The notes: generated by a model from the sequence alone, not told the origin. Shown: positions 6,061-14,617, numbered from the stretch's first letter. The stretch: 17,379 bases of DNA from Acidimicrobiia bacterium (GCA_029865445.1 JAOUGY010000047.1:1-17379); one strand, 5' to 3'. Translations and numbers: made by a program.

Positions 6061-7183
6061 CCCAGGCCTCCCGAATGTCTCCGACCGTGTCACCGCCGAA
6101 CTTCCGCTGTATCTCCTGGGCCACCACGATGGCAACCATCTGTTCGGCCACCACGCCTGCCGCCGGAACGGCAACCACGTCGGACCGCTCATAGAACGCC
6201 GACTCAGCCACTTTCGACTCGACGTCGACGGTCTGGAGTCCGCGGCCAACTGTGGAAATGGGCTTCATGGCGGCCCTCACCCGCAAGACACCGCCCACCG
6301 TCATCCCGCCTTCAGTGCCCCCGGCCCGGGTCGTCATCCGAACAAACGAGTCGCCTTCTCGGAAGATCTCGTCGTGGGCTTCCGATCCCCGACGCCTCGC
6401 AGAGCCGAACCCGTCACCGATTTCGACGCCCTTGATCGCCTGTATCGACATGAGCGACTCGGCCAGACGGGCGTCGATCTTTCGATTCCAGTGGACGTGG
6501 CTGCCCAGCCCTGGCACGACGCCATAGGCGAGCACCTCCACCACCCCACCGAGGGTGTCGCGATCGACCTTGGCCGCCTCGATCGCCTCGATCATCGCCG
6601 CCTCTGCCTCGGGTACGAACACTCTCACGGGCGACGAGTCGACGGCCGGGAGGTCCTCGGGTCCGGGCAACCGATCCGGAGGAGCGGCGACACCTCCGAT
6701 CTCGATCACGTGGCTGAGAACCGACACGTCGACCGTCGCCAACAACGACTTGGCTGCGTACCCGACGACCGTCCGTGCAGCCGTTTCGCGGGCAGACGCC
6801 CGCTCGAGAATGTTGCGCGCGTCGTGGGTGTCGTACTTCTGCATCCCCACCAGGTCGGCATGGCCGGGCCGCGGTGTGGTCATGGGTCGTTTTGGCACCC
6901 CCGGGTGCGGGCTCATCTCCTCGGCCCACTTTTCGGCGTGTTCGGTGTTGCGGATCACGATCGCAACCGGCGACCCGAGCGTGATCCCGTGCCGGACACC
7001 GGCCATTATCTCGATCTCGTCGCGCTCGATCTTCATCCGTGGGCCACGGCCAAACCCGAGGGTTCGGCGAGCCAGTTCGGCCTCGAGCTCCGACTGGAGG
7101 AATGGCACCCCGGCAGGTAGGCCTTCGATGACGGCCACAAGACCGGGGCCATGAGATTCTCCGGCAGTGACGAAGGTGAACAT
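6029..7183 (-). CDS. aroC: Chorismate synthase
   Basis: A 384-residue flavoenzyme (needs reduced FMN) that makes chorismate from EPSP, the last shikimate step. Diagnostic stretches are TAGESHGPGL (6-15, with catalytic His11), GRGPRM (45-50), RPGHADL (105-111, second catalytic His), RASARETAARTV (128-139) and the GGTEGGMTVGG segment. Length is typical of the actinobacterial type. The ATG start has AGGA about 8 nt upstream, and MFTFVTAGESHG matches family N-termini. A 42-nt GC-rich gap separates it from the prepilin peptidase, the largest break inside the aro run, and its end overlaps aroK by 32 nt. Confidence 0.97.
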   Translation of the reverse strand: MFTFVTAGESHGPGLVAVIEGLPAGVPFLQSELEAELARRTLGFGRGPRMKIERDEIEIMAGVRHGITLGSPVAIVIRNTEHAEKWAEEMSPHPGVPKRPMTTPRPGHADLVGMQKYDTHDARNILERASARETAARTVVGYAAKSLLATVDVSVLSHVIEIGGVAAPPDRLPGPEDLPAVDSSPVRVFVPEAEAAMIEAIEAAKVDRDTLGGVVEVLAYGVVPGLGSHVHWNRKIDARLAESLMSIQAIKGVEIGDGFGSARRRGSEAHDEIFREGDSFVRMTTRAGGTEGGMTVGGVLRVRAAMKPISTVGRGLQTVDVESKVAESAFYERSDVVAVPAAGVVAEQMVAIVVAQEIQRKFGGDTVGDIREAWDAYKRRLSQF

Positions 7184-7225
7184 CGAAGCGATCCTACCGG
7201 CGCGCCCCGGAGCCCGAGACCCGGC

Positions 7226-7942
7226 TCACAGCATGCCGGTGAAGACGAGGCCGGCCCAGGACCCGAAGATCATCGCCGGGCCGTAGGGCAGCTCGTCGCC
7301 CCGGCCGGCTCGGCCCCGCGCAATCAGGTAGAGCGCCGGGATACCGCCCACGAGCCCGGTGAAGAAGATCCCGCGGGCGAAAACCCGCCATCCCCAGAGC
7401 CCGAGCACGAGGCCGATGACGACCGCCAGTTTCACGTCACCCATACCGAATCCGCCGCGGCTCAAGACCGCCACCAGCAACAGCACCCCAAAGTATCCGG
7501 CCGCGCACAACGCCGCGGTCCGCAGATCGGAAATCCTCCCATCCAGCGCCGCACCCGCAGCGAGCAGCAGCGCCACCGCCGCCGTCCCCGGATACAAAAC
7601 CCGGTTGGGGATGAGCTTGGCATCGAGATCGGTCACGACCAACACGGTTGTGAGCCACACGAAAACGAGATGAGCAGTCAGAACCCAGGTCGGCCCGGCG
7701 ACCCAGGCTGCCAGTCCGGAACCGACGGCCGACGCGAGCCAGATTGCCGGCTCGCGTCGCCGGATTCGCCCGCGGCAGGCCCTGCACGCCGATACGAACA
7801 GCCCCCGCCTCTCGTTGCAGCCCTCACAACGAGGCCACACGCCATCGAACGGACGGCGCAGGGCTGCCCGGACGCCGAGATGATGAAGGGACGGTCCGAT
7901 CAGCAGGCCGACGACGGCGCACGCCGCGACGAGGCCCGTCAC
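7226..7942 (-). CDS. Type IV prepilin peptidase (A24 family)
   Basis: A 238-residue polytopic membrane aspartyl protease of the family that cleaves class III signal peptides of pilins and type II secretion pseudopilins and often N-methylates the new end. The two catalytic blocks are TDLDAKLIPN (104-113) and GFGMGD (164-169, the GxGD motif). Paired cysteines CEGC (39-42) and CRAC (53-56) mark the cytoplasmic loop of the methylating type. About six or seven hydrophobic segments can be seen. The GTG start is three bases after the DUF4388 gene stop, so the two are probably co-translated. No pilin, PilB, PilC or PilT gene is in the window; its substrates must be encoded elsewhere. It could be named pilD by analogy. 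Confidence 0.9.
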   Translation of the reverse strand: MTGLVAACAVVGLLIGPSLHHLGVRAALRRPFDGVWPRCEGCNERRGLFVSACRACRGRIRRREPAIWLASAVGSGLAAWVAGPTWVLTAHLVFVWLTTVLVVTDLDAKLIPNRVLYPGTAAVALLLAAGAALDGRISDLRTAALCAAGYFGVLLLVAVLSRGGFGMGDVKLAVVIGLVLGLWGWRVFARGIFFTGLVGGIPALYLIARGRAGRGDELPYGPAMIFGSWAGLVFTGML

Positions 7943-7945
7943 CGA

Positions 7946-9595
7946 TCAGCGATCGTTGTCAGAGATGTCGCGGGCTGCGGCGCCCATACGACGACGGCGG
8001 AGCAGGCCCATGCCAAATCCCGTCTCGTCTTCGTCCTTTGCGCCCTCGGGCTCGTCTTCGGAGAGTGAACTGAACACGCTCTCGAGGAACTTGTCGGCAT
8101 CGGAGTCGCTGGTCTTCTCGGCCGCGCCGCCCATCGTCTCGGCCCACCATCCACCGGTACGATCGGCATCGCCGGTCGGGGCGTCATCTTCCGGCGCCAG
8201 TTCCTCGACTTCGACGCCCGTTTCGGCCACGTTCTCGACGCCGGCCGGACCACCCCACGGAGAGGTCTGGATCACAGGTTCCTCGGTCGGTTGCTCGGCC
8301 GTCCACGGCGATGCGCTCCACGGGGCATCGACATCCGAACCGTTGTCGGATGAATCGGTCTGAGCATCGGTCCACCAGCTCGATCCGCTCGATTCCGGTT
8401 CGTCTGCCCCGATGGCTTCTGCGAGCTCGGCCGTCACCTCATCGCCCACAGGTTCGATCTCGACCTCGTCGAGGGCGGCAGCCGCAACCAACACGGCATC
8501 AGTGCCGACCTCGGGCTCGGCGTGCTCCGGCTCAGGCTCGGCGGCGGGCTCGGACGGAAGTTCCGCCTCGGGCTGTACGACAGCAACCTCTTCGACTTCT
8601 GCTTCGACATCGGCATCGCCGACCGCTTCGGCCTGGTCGGACACCATCTCCTCGGCCACGACTTCCTCGGCAGCAACCTCGACTACGGCTTCCTCGACAG
8701 AAACCTCAGTCACCGCTTCCTCGGTCACCGCTTCCTCGGTCACCGCTTCCTCGGTCACCGCTTCCTCGGTCACCGCTTCCTCGGTGTGGGAGTCGATCAC
8801 GGATTCGGCCCCGGCTTCGGCTGCCGCTTGGGCTTCGTCCACGGGCTCAGGCTCAGCCGCCGCGTCCGAGTCGGCTTCGACCTCGGGAGCCGCGACCGGG
8901 GCGGTAACGGTCTCCGGTTCGAACAGCTCCACCAGTCGGTTTCGCACAAGCGAGGCCATCTCTCGGGCGGTCCGGAACTCGCTCCACCCGATGTGATCTG
9001 CGACGACCTGGGTGCTGGCGCCGCCCCCGAGGGCGGCCAGAATCCTCCAGGTCGAGGGGCTCAGCGTGACCGTGTCCTCACCTTCGAGCGTCGCCACCAT
9101 GCGCAGTGGCTGGCTCATCGACGGGAGCACGGACTCGATGTCCTCCCATTCCAGAGCCCGCCTGTCGGCTTCGGACACCACGACCTCGGCGTCGAAACTC
9201 TGCCCCGAGGGGTACCTGGGTGCCAGTTCGACGAGAAAGTCGAACGTGCCCCGACCCGAACGCTTGATGCGATACAGCCCCTCCGTTGACTCCTCACGCA
9301 CGAAATCGGAGAACTCAGACGGGTTGACCTCGGGAGCGAGGGACTGCGAAACCGGCGACCCGGACAATTCGATCTTGCGGATGTCGGATTCGAGGACGAG
9401 CCCGGATGCGATGAGCCTGCGGCGCAATTCGTCGTCGGAGGCCACGGTGGCCATGGCCAGCGAGCCATTGGTCAGGAAAATCCTGCCTTGGACTCCCCCG
9501 CTTTCCACGCGAAGGCATCCGGACTTCCGCGAACGGGCAAGTAGCCGGAGAACTTCCTCCAGTGGGAAGACCTCGAGGTTCCCATTGAGTGACAT
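7946..9595 (-). CDS. DUF4388 (PATAN-like) protein with long acidic, Trp-motif linker
   Basis: A 549-residue protein of unproven function. Residues 1-120 look like a DUF4388/PATAN domain: MSLNGNLEVFPLEEVLRLLA, SGCLRVESGG, GRIFLTNGSLAMA. Residues 150-227 resemble the winged-helix-like tail often fused to it (LSPSTWRILAALGG, ending LVRNRLVELFE). Residues 228-500 are acidic, Ala/Glu/Val-rich and probably disordered, with five TEEAV repeats (271-295) and Trp motifs at 406-490. The C-terminus has a possible helix, DKFLESVFSSLSE (501-513), and a basic patch LLRRRRMGAAAR. ATG at 9595 has AGGAG five bases upstream and gives the usual DUF4388 start. ATG at 9625 (ATGA overlap with aroE) is an alternative adding ten residues. 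PATAN domains occur in regulators of gliding and twitching motility, and the neighbour is a prepilin peptidase, so a pilus link is plausible but inferred. Confidence 0.82.
   Translation of the reverse strand: MSLNGNLEVFPLEEVLRLLARSRKSGCLRVESGGVQGRIFLTNGSLAMATVASDDELRRRLIASGLVLESDIRKIELSGSPVSQSLAPEVNPSEFSDFVREESTEGLYRIKRSGRGTFDFLVELAPRYPSGQSFDAEVVVSEADRRALEWEDIESVLPSMSQPLRMVATLEGEDTVTLSPSTWRILAALGGGASTQVVADHIGWSEFRTAREMASLVRNRLVELFEPETVTAPVAAPEVEADSDAAAEPEPVDEAQAAAEAGAESVIDSHTEEAVTEEAVTEEAVTEEAVTEEAVTEVSVEEAVVEVAAEEVVAEEMVSDQAEAVGDADVEAEVEEVAVVQPEAELPSEPAAEPEPEHAEPEVGTDAVLVAAAALDEVEIEPVGDEVTAELAEAIGADEPESSGSSWWTDAQTDSSDNGSDVDAPWSASPWTAEQPTEEPVIQTSPWGGPAGVENVAETGVEVEELAPEDDAPTGDADRTGGWWAETMGGAAEKTSDSDADKFLESVFSSLSEDEPEGAKDEDETGFGMGLLRRRRMGAAARDISDNDR
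8711..8785 (-). repeat. Five perfect tandem copies of a 15-bp unit
   Basis: On the plus strand the unit is CACCGCTTCCTCGGT, repeated five times without a mismatch. On the coding strand each copy encodes TEEAV in the acidic linker of the DUF4388 protein. The unit length is a multiple of three, so copy-number changes would keep the frame. Identity at the third codon positions points to recent duplication by slippage, not selection on protein sequence alone. Confidence 0.97.
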
Positions 9596-9621
9596 CGCTG
9601 CTCCTGAATCGAACTCAGAAT

Positions 9622-10425
9622 TCATGATTCGGTCCCCCCGTGTGAACCCTTGAGGTATTTGTCCACAGAACGGTACATGACACCGGCCGGGGGCGCCTGG
9701 CCGGTCCACAGCTCGAACGACACTTCCGCTTGGGCCGCCAGCAACTCCAAACCGCCGGTGACCGGAATCCCCCGTTCACGCGCCGCGCGCTCAGCGGGCG
9801 TCGGACCCGATGCGTACACCATCTCGAAATAGCCGGTGGCCGAGTGGAGCAACCGGTCCTCGAGCGCCTCACCCGCCATGCCGACCGGAGTGCAGTTCAC
9901 GACCACGCCCGCCGGGACCGGCCCGTCCCATCCGACGACCCCTGCCGCCGCACCGCAGCGCTCGACCATGGCGACGGCCGCCTGGGGTCTTCGCGCCACC
10001 ACCGTCATCGGCCGGCCCTCCATGGCGACGACCGTGGCCGCAGCGGCTCCACCGGTCCCCAGCACGACGATGGGGCCGTCCGGCAGCCGCTCGAAGACAC
10101 GGCGCACCCCCACGATGTCGGTGGAATGTCCTTCAATGGCGCCATGTCGAGGCACCCAGGTGTTCACCGATTGCGCCCGGTACGCAAGGGCTGCCAGACG
10201 GTCGCTCAATTCTGCAGCCAGTCGCTTGTGCGGCATGGTGATGTTCACGCCGTCCCAGCGCCCGGACCGCATCTCCGAGGCAACCTCGCCCAGACCCGCG
10301 GCATCCACGGCCAGCTTCTCGTATGTCCCTTCCAGTCCGACCGACGCCAGCGCCGCGGTGTGCATCACCGGTGACAGCGAGTGGTCGACGGGGTCACCCA
10401 CGACGACCAGCCTGAGCCCACTCAC
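9622..10425 (-). CDS. aroE: Shikimate dehydrogenase
   Basis: A 267-residue NADP-dependent enzyme that reduces 3-dehydroshikimate to shikimate. Visible are HSLSPVMH (15-22), NITMPHK (61-67) with the catalytic Lys67, QSVNTW (85-90), GHSTD (99-103) with catalytic Asp103, the nucleotide loop LGTGGAAAA, NCTPVGM, and the C-terminal GGLELLAAQAEVSFELWTG. Two positions differ from common consensus: Thr23 where Asn often follows SPxxH, and Ser101 in the usual NTD. Neither is the catalytic pair, so activity is expected. The GTG start overlaps the mltG stop as GTGA. It is separated from aroC, aroK and aroB by the DUF4388 gene and the prepilin peptidase, which share its direction. Confidence 0.93.
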   Translation of the reverse strand: MSGLRLVVVGDPVDHSLSPVMHTAALASVGLEGTYEKLAVDAAGLGEVASEMRSGRWDGVNITMPHKRLAAELSDRLAALAYRAQSVNTWVPRHGAIEGHSTDIVGVRRVFERLPDGPIVVLGTGGAAAATVVAMEGRPMTVVARRPQAAVAMVERCGAAAGVVGWDGPVPAGVVVNCTPVGMAGEALEDRLLHSATGYFEMVYASGPTPAERAARERGIPVTGGLELLAAQAEVSFELWTGQAPPAGVMYRSVDKYLKGSHGGTES

Positions 10426-11546
10426 CCCAACAGACCCGCCTCGCGGGCCTTGTCGACATTGGCGTTGTGCTCCTCGATCGTCTCTGCAAACGCGTGGGAC
10501 CCGTCCTCATCGCTGAGCACGTAATACAGGAACTCCGATTCGGCGGGCTCGGCCGCCGCCTGGAGCGAGGCCAGGCCCGGCGCTGAAATGGGCCCCGGAG
10601 GTAACCCGCCATAGCGCCGGGTGTTGTACGGCGAGTCGAAGTCGACGTTGATCTCACCAGGATCCCGGGTGTCCATCGCATACAGCGTGGATGCGTCGAT
10701 GCCCAGGATCTCGCCGATCTCCAGCCTGTTGCGGATCACGCTCGAAACGAGCGGCCGTTCGTCGGGCACCCTGACCTCGGATTCGATCAGCGAAGCGATG
10801 ATGATGCCGTCGTACTTCGAGAAACCGGCCTCCTCGAACGCCGTCCAGTCGACGGCGTCCATCCTCACCTGCATGGTGCGGGCCATCCGGTTCAACATGT
10901 CGGAGGCCGTGGTGTTCTCCGAGAACTCGTACGTGTCGGGGAAGAGCAGGCCTTCCCAATCCGCGAAGGTGGGCTCGGCGGGCATTTCCCGCAGGGTGGT
11001 AGTCACCGCGCCCGAGAACAGGGCCTCCTCGAAGTCGGTTCGAGCGATCTCGGATTCCTCGGACAGCAGGTCGATGATCTCGGTCACCCGCAAGCCCTCA
11101 CGGATCGTGATCGTGAACACGCTGATCTTTGGTCCTGCGATCAGAACGTTGATCACGGCGTCCGGATTCATGCCCGTCGTCAGGTCGAACGCTCCCGCCT
11201 TCAGGCTGTTTGCGACTCCGGCGGTATCGACTGCGGCTTCGAACTGACGGGCGGAGCGGATGACCCCCAATTCGGCGAGAAGCTCCCCGATCTCCTCGGC
11301 GGTGGCGCCCGCCGGGATCTCGACCTCGACATCGATTCCGGGTTCGACCTCGAGCACAGCGTCCTCGTCAGGGGCGGTCAGGGCATCCGAGACTCTGCCG
11401 CCCAACCAGCGGGCCGACACGACGACTCCGAATCCGGCGGCGATCACCAGCACGGCTACGAGCGCAATGAGCGCCATACGCCCGTACCGGATAGGCGGTT
11501 CGGGATCGGGTGTGACCATGGGTGTGGTGTCGGGCGGGGTGGTCAT
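10422..11546 (-). CDS. mltG: Endolytic murein transglycosylase MltG (YceG family)
   Basis: A 374-residue membrane-anchored enzyme that cuts nascent glycan strands and sets their length during cell-wall synthesis. A cytoplasmic Pro/Thr-rich tail (1-22) is followed by one membrane segment (about 24-46). The extracytoplasmic part contains a LysM-like region and the YceG core: WEGLLFPDTYEF (197-208), IIIASLIESEV (248-258) with the catalytic Glu255, and SPYNTRRYGGLPPGPISAPGLASLQAA. The ATG start overlaps ruvX as ATGA and has GGAG about six bases upstream. The stop overlaps aroE as GTGA. The ruvX-mltG-aroE order is classic for Actinobacteria. Confidence 0.95.
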   Translation of the reverse strand: MTTPPDTTPMVTPDPEPPIRYGRMALIALVAVLVIAAGFGVVVSARWLGGRVSDALTAPDEDAVLEVEPGIDVEVEIPAGATAEEIGELLAELGVIRSARQFEAAVDTAGVANSLKAGAFDLTTGMNPDAVINVLIAGPKISVFTITIREGLRVTEIIDLLSEESEIARTDFEEALFSGAVTTTLREMPAEPTFADWEGLLFPDTYEFSENTTASDMLNRMARTMQVRMDAVDWTAFEEAGFSKYDGIIIASLIESEVRVPDERPLVSSVIRNRLEIGEILGIDASTLYAMDTRDPGEINVDFDSPYNTRRYGGLPPGPISAPGLASLQAAAEPAESEFLYYVLSDEDGSHAFAETIEEHNANVDKAREAGLLG

Positions 11547-11944
11547 CGACGCTCCAGGAACTGACGGAGGATGACTGCTGCCGCCACCTTATCCACCCCG
11601 GCGCGCCTATCACGTCGTTTGACCCCGCCCTCCAGCATCGCCTGCTCTGCGGTGTGGGTGCTGAACCGCTCATCCACGAACTCGACCTCGAGTCCGGTGA
11701 GACGGACCACTTCGGCGCCGAACCGCCGCGCCGCCTCGGCCGCCGGCCCTTCACCTCCCGAAAGCGAGACCGGTAGGCCGACGACCACCACATCGGGTTC
11801 GTAGGTATCGACCAGGCGTTTGACGTGCTCCTCGGCGCCGGCGGTCGGGATCACCTCGATCGGGCTCGCCACGATGCGCAGCGGGTCCGAGATGGCCACC
11901 CCGATCCGGGTCGAGCCGTAGTCGAAAGCGAGTACTCGCCCCAA
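11543..11944 (-). CDS. ruvX: RuvX/YqgF, RNase H-fold nuclease (pre-16S rRNA processing / Holliday junction resolvase-like)
   Basis: A 133-residue cytoplasmic nuclease-fold protein linked in different bacteria to 16S rRNA 5'-end maturation and to recombination. Acidic active-site residues are in FDYGSTRIG (Asp8), VDERFST (Glu92) and the C-terminal DKVAAAVIL (Asp118); GLPVSLSGGEGP is the usual central motif. The start is TTG, lying directly after the alaS stop with no gap, and GAGG stands five bases upstream inside alaS. No nearby ATG or GTG in this frame would keep the first strand (GRVLAFDYG), so TTG is preferred. The stop overlaps mltG. Confidence 0.93.
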   Translation of the reverse strand: MGRVLAFDYGSTRIGVAISDPLRIVASPIEVIPTAGAEEHVKRLVDTYEPDVVVVGLPVSLSGGEGPAAEAARRFGAEVVRLTGLEVEFVDERFSTHTAEQAMLEGGVKRRDRRAGVDKVAAAVILRQFLERR

Positions 11945-14569
11945 TCAGACCTCGGACAGCGCTCGACCCACGGCCTCACTTGCCAGATCGAGCGCGCCTG
12001 CGAGTCCGCTGCCTTTGGGTCCGCCCGCCTGGGCGAGTTCGGGATCCCGCGATCCACCACCGCCAAGCGACTTGGCGGCCTCGGAGATCAGTGCCGCCGC
12101 GGACAGTCCCGACGCCACGAGATCCGGGGTAACGCCGGCCACAAGCGCACCCTTGCCGCCGTTGGTCGCACCCAGGACCACGACGCCCCGCCCGATACGG
12201 TCGCGCACCGAGACTGCCAGCTGACGCAGTTGTTCGGGAACCATCTCCCCGACGGCGGCCACGACCATCCTGGACTCCCCCACTGCCTCGGCGGCTTCGG
12301 CCATCTCTGCGGCGAGTACCGATCGGCGCTGAGCCCGAATGGCGTCGATCTCCGATTCGAGCTCCTCGACCTTGTCCATGAGCGCTTGCACCCTCGCGGG
12401 GACCTCCGTCCCAGGGGCGCGCAGCAGACGGCCGGTACCATCGAGCGCATCACGGACGTCGACGAGGTGGTCGTACGCCGCCTCCCCGGTGAGCGCCTCG
12501 ATTCTGCGGATGTTGGAACCAATCGACGACTCGCCGAGGATCACCAGTGGTCCCACCTCCCCGGCGGTGTGGGTGTGTGTGCCTCCGCAGAACTCGACGG
12601 AGAAGTCCCCGACCCTCACCACGCGCACCGTTTCTCCGTACTTGTCCCCAAAGAAGGCAAGGGCACCCATCGCCTTGGCCTCGTCCTGGCTGGTGACCGT
12701 TGTGGAGACCTCTCCATTGCCGATGAGCCGGTGGTTGCTGATCCGCTCCACGTCCCGGATTTCGTCGGGCGTCATCGCCTGGAAGTGGCTGAAGTCGAAT
12801 CGGAGCCGGCCCGACTGGACGAGTGAACCCGCCTGATGGGCGTGATCGCCGAGCACGTCGCGCAGCGTGGCGTGGACCACATGGGTGCCCGTATGCGATT
12901 TCCGGATCCGGGTACGCCTCGGAGAATCGATGACCAGTTCGGCATCTTGGCCGACCTGGATGGTCCCGGAGACCACCTTGGCCCGATGGCCGTGGAAGCC
13001 CTGAACGGCATGCTGAACATCGTGGACGGCCATCGCCCCGGTGGCGGTTGTGATCGAACCGGTATCACCCACCTGGCCACCAGACTCGGCGTAGAACGGC
13101 GTCCTGTCGAGGAAGATCTCGACGTCCTGTCCGTGCTCGGCGACGTCGACGAGGTCACCGTCGACGACGATCGCCAGAACCCGCCCGATCCCGAGCTCCG
13201 ACTCGTACCCGACGAATTCGGTCAACCCGACGTCGTCGAGAACCGCTCGATAGAACTCACCTCTGGCAGCTTCATCTCCACCCTTCCAGTTCTTCTTGGC
13301 GCGCTGGCGTTGCTCGTCCATCGCCGCCTCGAAGCCGGGCTCGTCGACTTCGAACCCTCGCTCGGAGGCGATCTCCTTGGTCAGTTCGATGGGGAAACCG
13401 AAGGTGTCGTGGAGTTTGAACGCCACCGAACCGGACAGGGCACCGCCGCCCCCCAGGCGCTCCAGCTCGGTGTCGAGAAGTTGGTGGCCCGACTCGAGTG
13501 TGCGACGGAATCGCTCCTCTTCCCGAGTCACCACGTCGGTGATGAAGTCCTCGCGGTCCACGATGTTCGTGTACCAGGCGCCCAGCGCCTCGACCGTGGC
13601 CTCGACGAGCCTTGGGGTCACGAGCCCTTCTCCACCGAGCTGCCAGGCGTGGCGGACCGCGCGCCTGATGACCCGGCGAAGGATGTAACCCCGACCCTCG
13701 TTGGACGGCATCACCTGGTCGCCGATGAGCACTGTCATCGTCCGGCCGTGGTCGGCGAGGATCCGAAGCGACACGTCCACCATCGAGTCCTCGCCATACG
13801 TGGTGCCCGTGAACGCCTCGGCCGCCTTCCTGACCGGACGGACCGTGTCGACATCAAACGCCGACTCGGCACCCTGCAACAGCATCGCCAGACGTTCGAG
13901 CCCCATCCCGGTGTCGATGTTCTTCGACGGCAACTCGCCCACGACGTTGTAAGGCCTGTCCTGGATGTTCTGCATGAACACCAGGTTCCAGATCTCGATG
14001 AACCGCTCCTCGCCGCCCCCGATCGGTCCTCCGTCCTCCCCGAACTCGGGCCCCCGGTCGTAGAAGATCTCCGCGCACGGTCCACAGGGCCCGGGGACGC
14101 CCATCTGCCAGAAGTTGTCCTTGCCTCCCCGCTGCACACGCTCGGACGGCGCACCGACGTGGTTGATCCACAGGTCGACCGCCTCGTCATCTTCGGCGTA
14201 CGCCGTGTACCAGAGGCGATCCGGGTCGAGTCCATACCCTTCCGTCAACAGCTCGAACGCCCACTTCATCGCGTCGGCCTTGAAATAGTCCCCGAAGCTG
14301 AAGTTGCCCATCATCTCGAAGAACGACATGTGCCGGACCGTGGTCCCGATGATGTCGATGTCGATGGTGCGAACCGACTTCTGGACGCTGGCGGCGCGCG
14401 GGAACGGTGGCGGCTCCTCTCCGAGGAAGTAGGGCTTGAACGGGACCATGCCTGCGTTGGTGAGCAGCAGAGTCGGGTCGATCGGAATCAGGGACGCGGA
14501 GGGCCGGATGATGTGGCCCCGCGATTGAAAGAAGTCGAGAAATGTTCGGCGAATGCTGCTGGAGTCCAT
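11945..14569 (-). CDS. alaS: Alanyl-tRNA synthetase
   Basis: An 874-residue class II synthetase that charges tRNA-Ala, close to the E. coli length of 876. In order: catalytic core with TNAGMVPFKPYFLG, RTIDIDIIGTTVRH, FFEMMGNFSFGDYF and GMGLERLAMLLQG; the tRNA-recognition region; the editing domain with its zinc ligands in HTGTHVVHA (about residue 560) and CGGTHTHT (about 660); then a coiled coil (VEELESEIDAIRAQRR) and the Gly-rich C-Ala domain (GGGGSRDPELAQAGG). HTGTH replaces the common HTATH, but both His are kept. The ATG start agrees with family alignments. No Shine-Dalgarno is visible upstream; a TAACCT box ten bases before the ATG suggests a near-leaderless mRNA. Confidence 0.97.
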   Translation of the reverse strand: MDSSSIRRTFLDFFQSRGHIIRPSASLIPIDPTLLLTNAGMVPFKPYFLGEEPPPFPRAASVQKSVRTIDIDIIGTTVRHMSFFEMMGNFSFGDYFKADAMKWAFELLTEGYGLDPDRLWYTAYAEDDEAVDLWINHVGAPSERVQRGGKDNFWQMGVPGPCGPCAEIFYDRGPEFGEDGGPIGGGEERFIEIWNLVFMQNIQDRPYNVVGELPSKNIDTGMGLERLAMLLQGAESAFDVDTVRPVRKAAEAFTGTTYGEDSMVDVSLRILADHGRTMTVLIGDQVMPSNEGRGYILRRVIRRAVRHAWQLGGEGLVTPRLVEATVEALGAWYTNIVDREDFITDVVTREEERFRRTLESGHQLLDTELERLGGGGALSGSVAFKLHDTFGFPIELTKEIASERGFEVDEPGFEAAMDEQRQRAKKNWKGGDEAARGEFYRAVLDDVGLTEFVGYESELGIGRVLAIVVDGDLVDVAEHGQDVEIFLDRTPFYAESGGQVGDTGSITTATGAMAVHDVQHAVQGFHGHRAKVVSGTIQVGQDAELVIDSPRRTRIRKSHTGTHVVHATLRDVLGDHAHQAGSLVQSGRLRFDFSHFQAMTPDEIRDVERISNHRLIGNGEVSTTVTSQDEAKAMGALAFFGDKYGETVRVVRVGDFSVEFCGGTHTHTAGEVGPLVILGESSIGSNIRRIEALTGEAAYDHLVDVRDALDGTGRLLRAPGTEVPARVQALMDKVEELESEIDAIRAQRRSVLAAEMAEAAEAVGESRMVVAAVGEMVPEQLRQLAVSVRDRIGRGVVVLGATNGGKGALVAGVTPDLVASGLSAAALISEAAKSLGGGGSRDPELAQAGGPKGSGLAGALDLASEAVGRALSEV

Positions 14570-14579
14570 GGAGCCGGAC

Positions 14580-14585
14580 AGGTTA
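14580..14585 (-). promoter_or_regulatory. Candidate -10 box for a near-leaderless alaS transcript
   Basis: TAACCT fits TAnnnT and ends ten bases before the alaS ATG, so transcription would begin about 3-4 bases upstream of it. TTCGAG lies 17 nt further up as a poor -35. The 48-nt gap before alaS has no ribosome-binding site, which favours a leaderless start. Leaderless mRNAs are common in Actinobacteria. Confidence 0.35.
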
Positions 14586-14617
14586 GTGAGCTGGGGACCG
14601 GTCTCGAACGGCGTTTC

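Noticed and set aside
4805..7120. 771-codon open frame on the plus strand across aroB, aroK and aroC
   Set aside because: It spans three clear minus-strand genes and their junctions, shows no domain, and reflects the scarcity of stop codons opposite GC-rich codons.
8711..8785. Short repeat cluster resembling a CRISPR array
   Set aside because: Copies are 15 bp, directly adjacent and without spacers, and encode protein repeats in frame.
8522..9289. Plus-strand frame with repeated FLGHR units
   Set aside because: It is the reverse reading of the TEEAV minisatellite in the DUF4388 gene; it has no independent start signal or domain.
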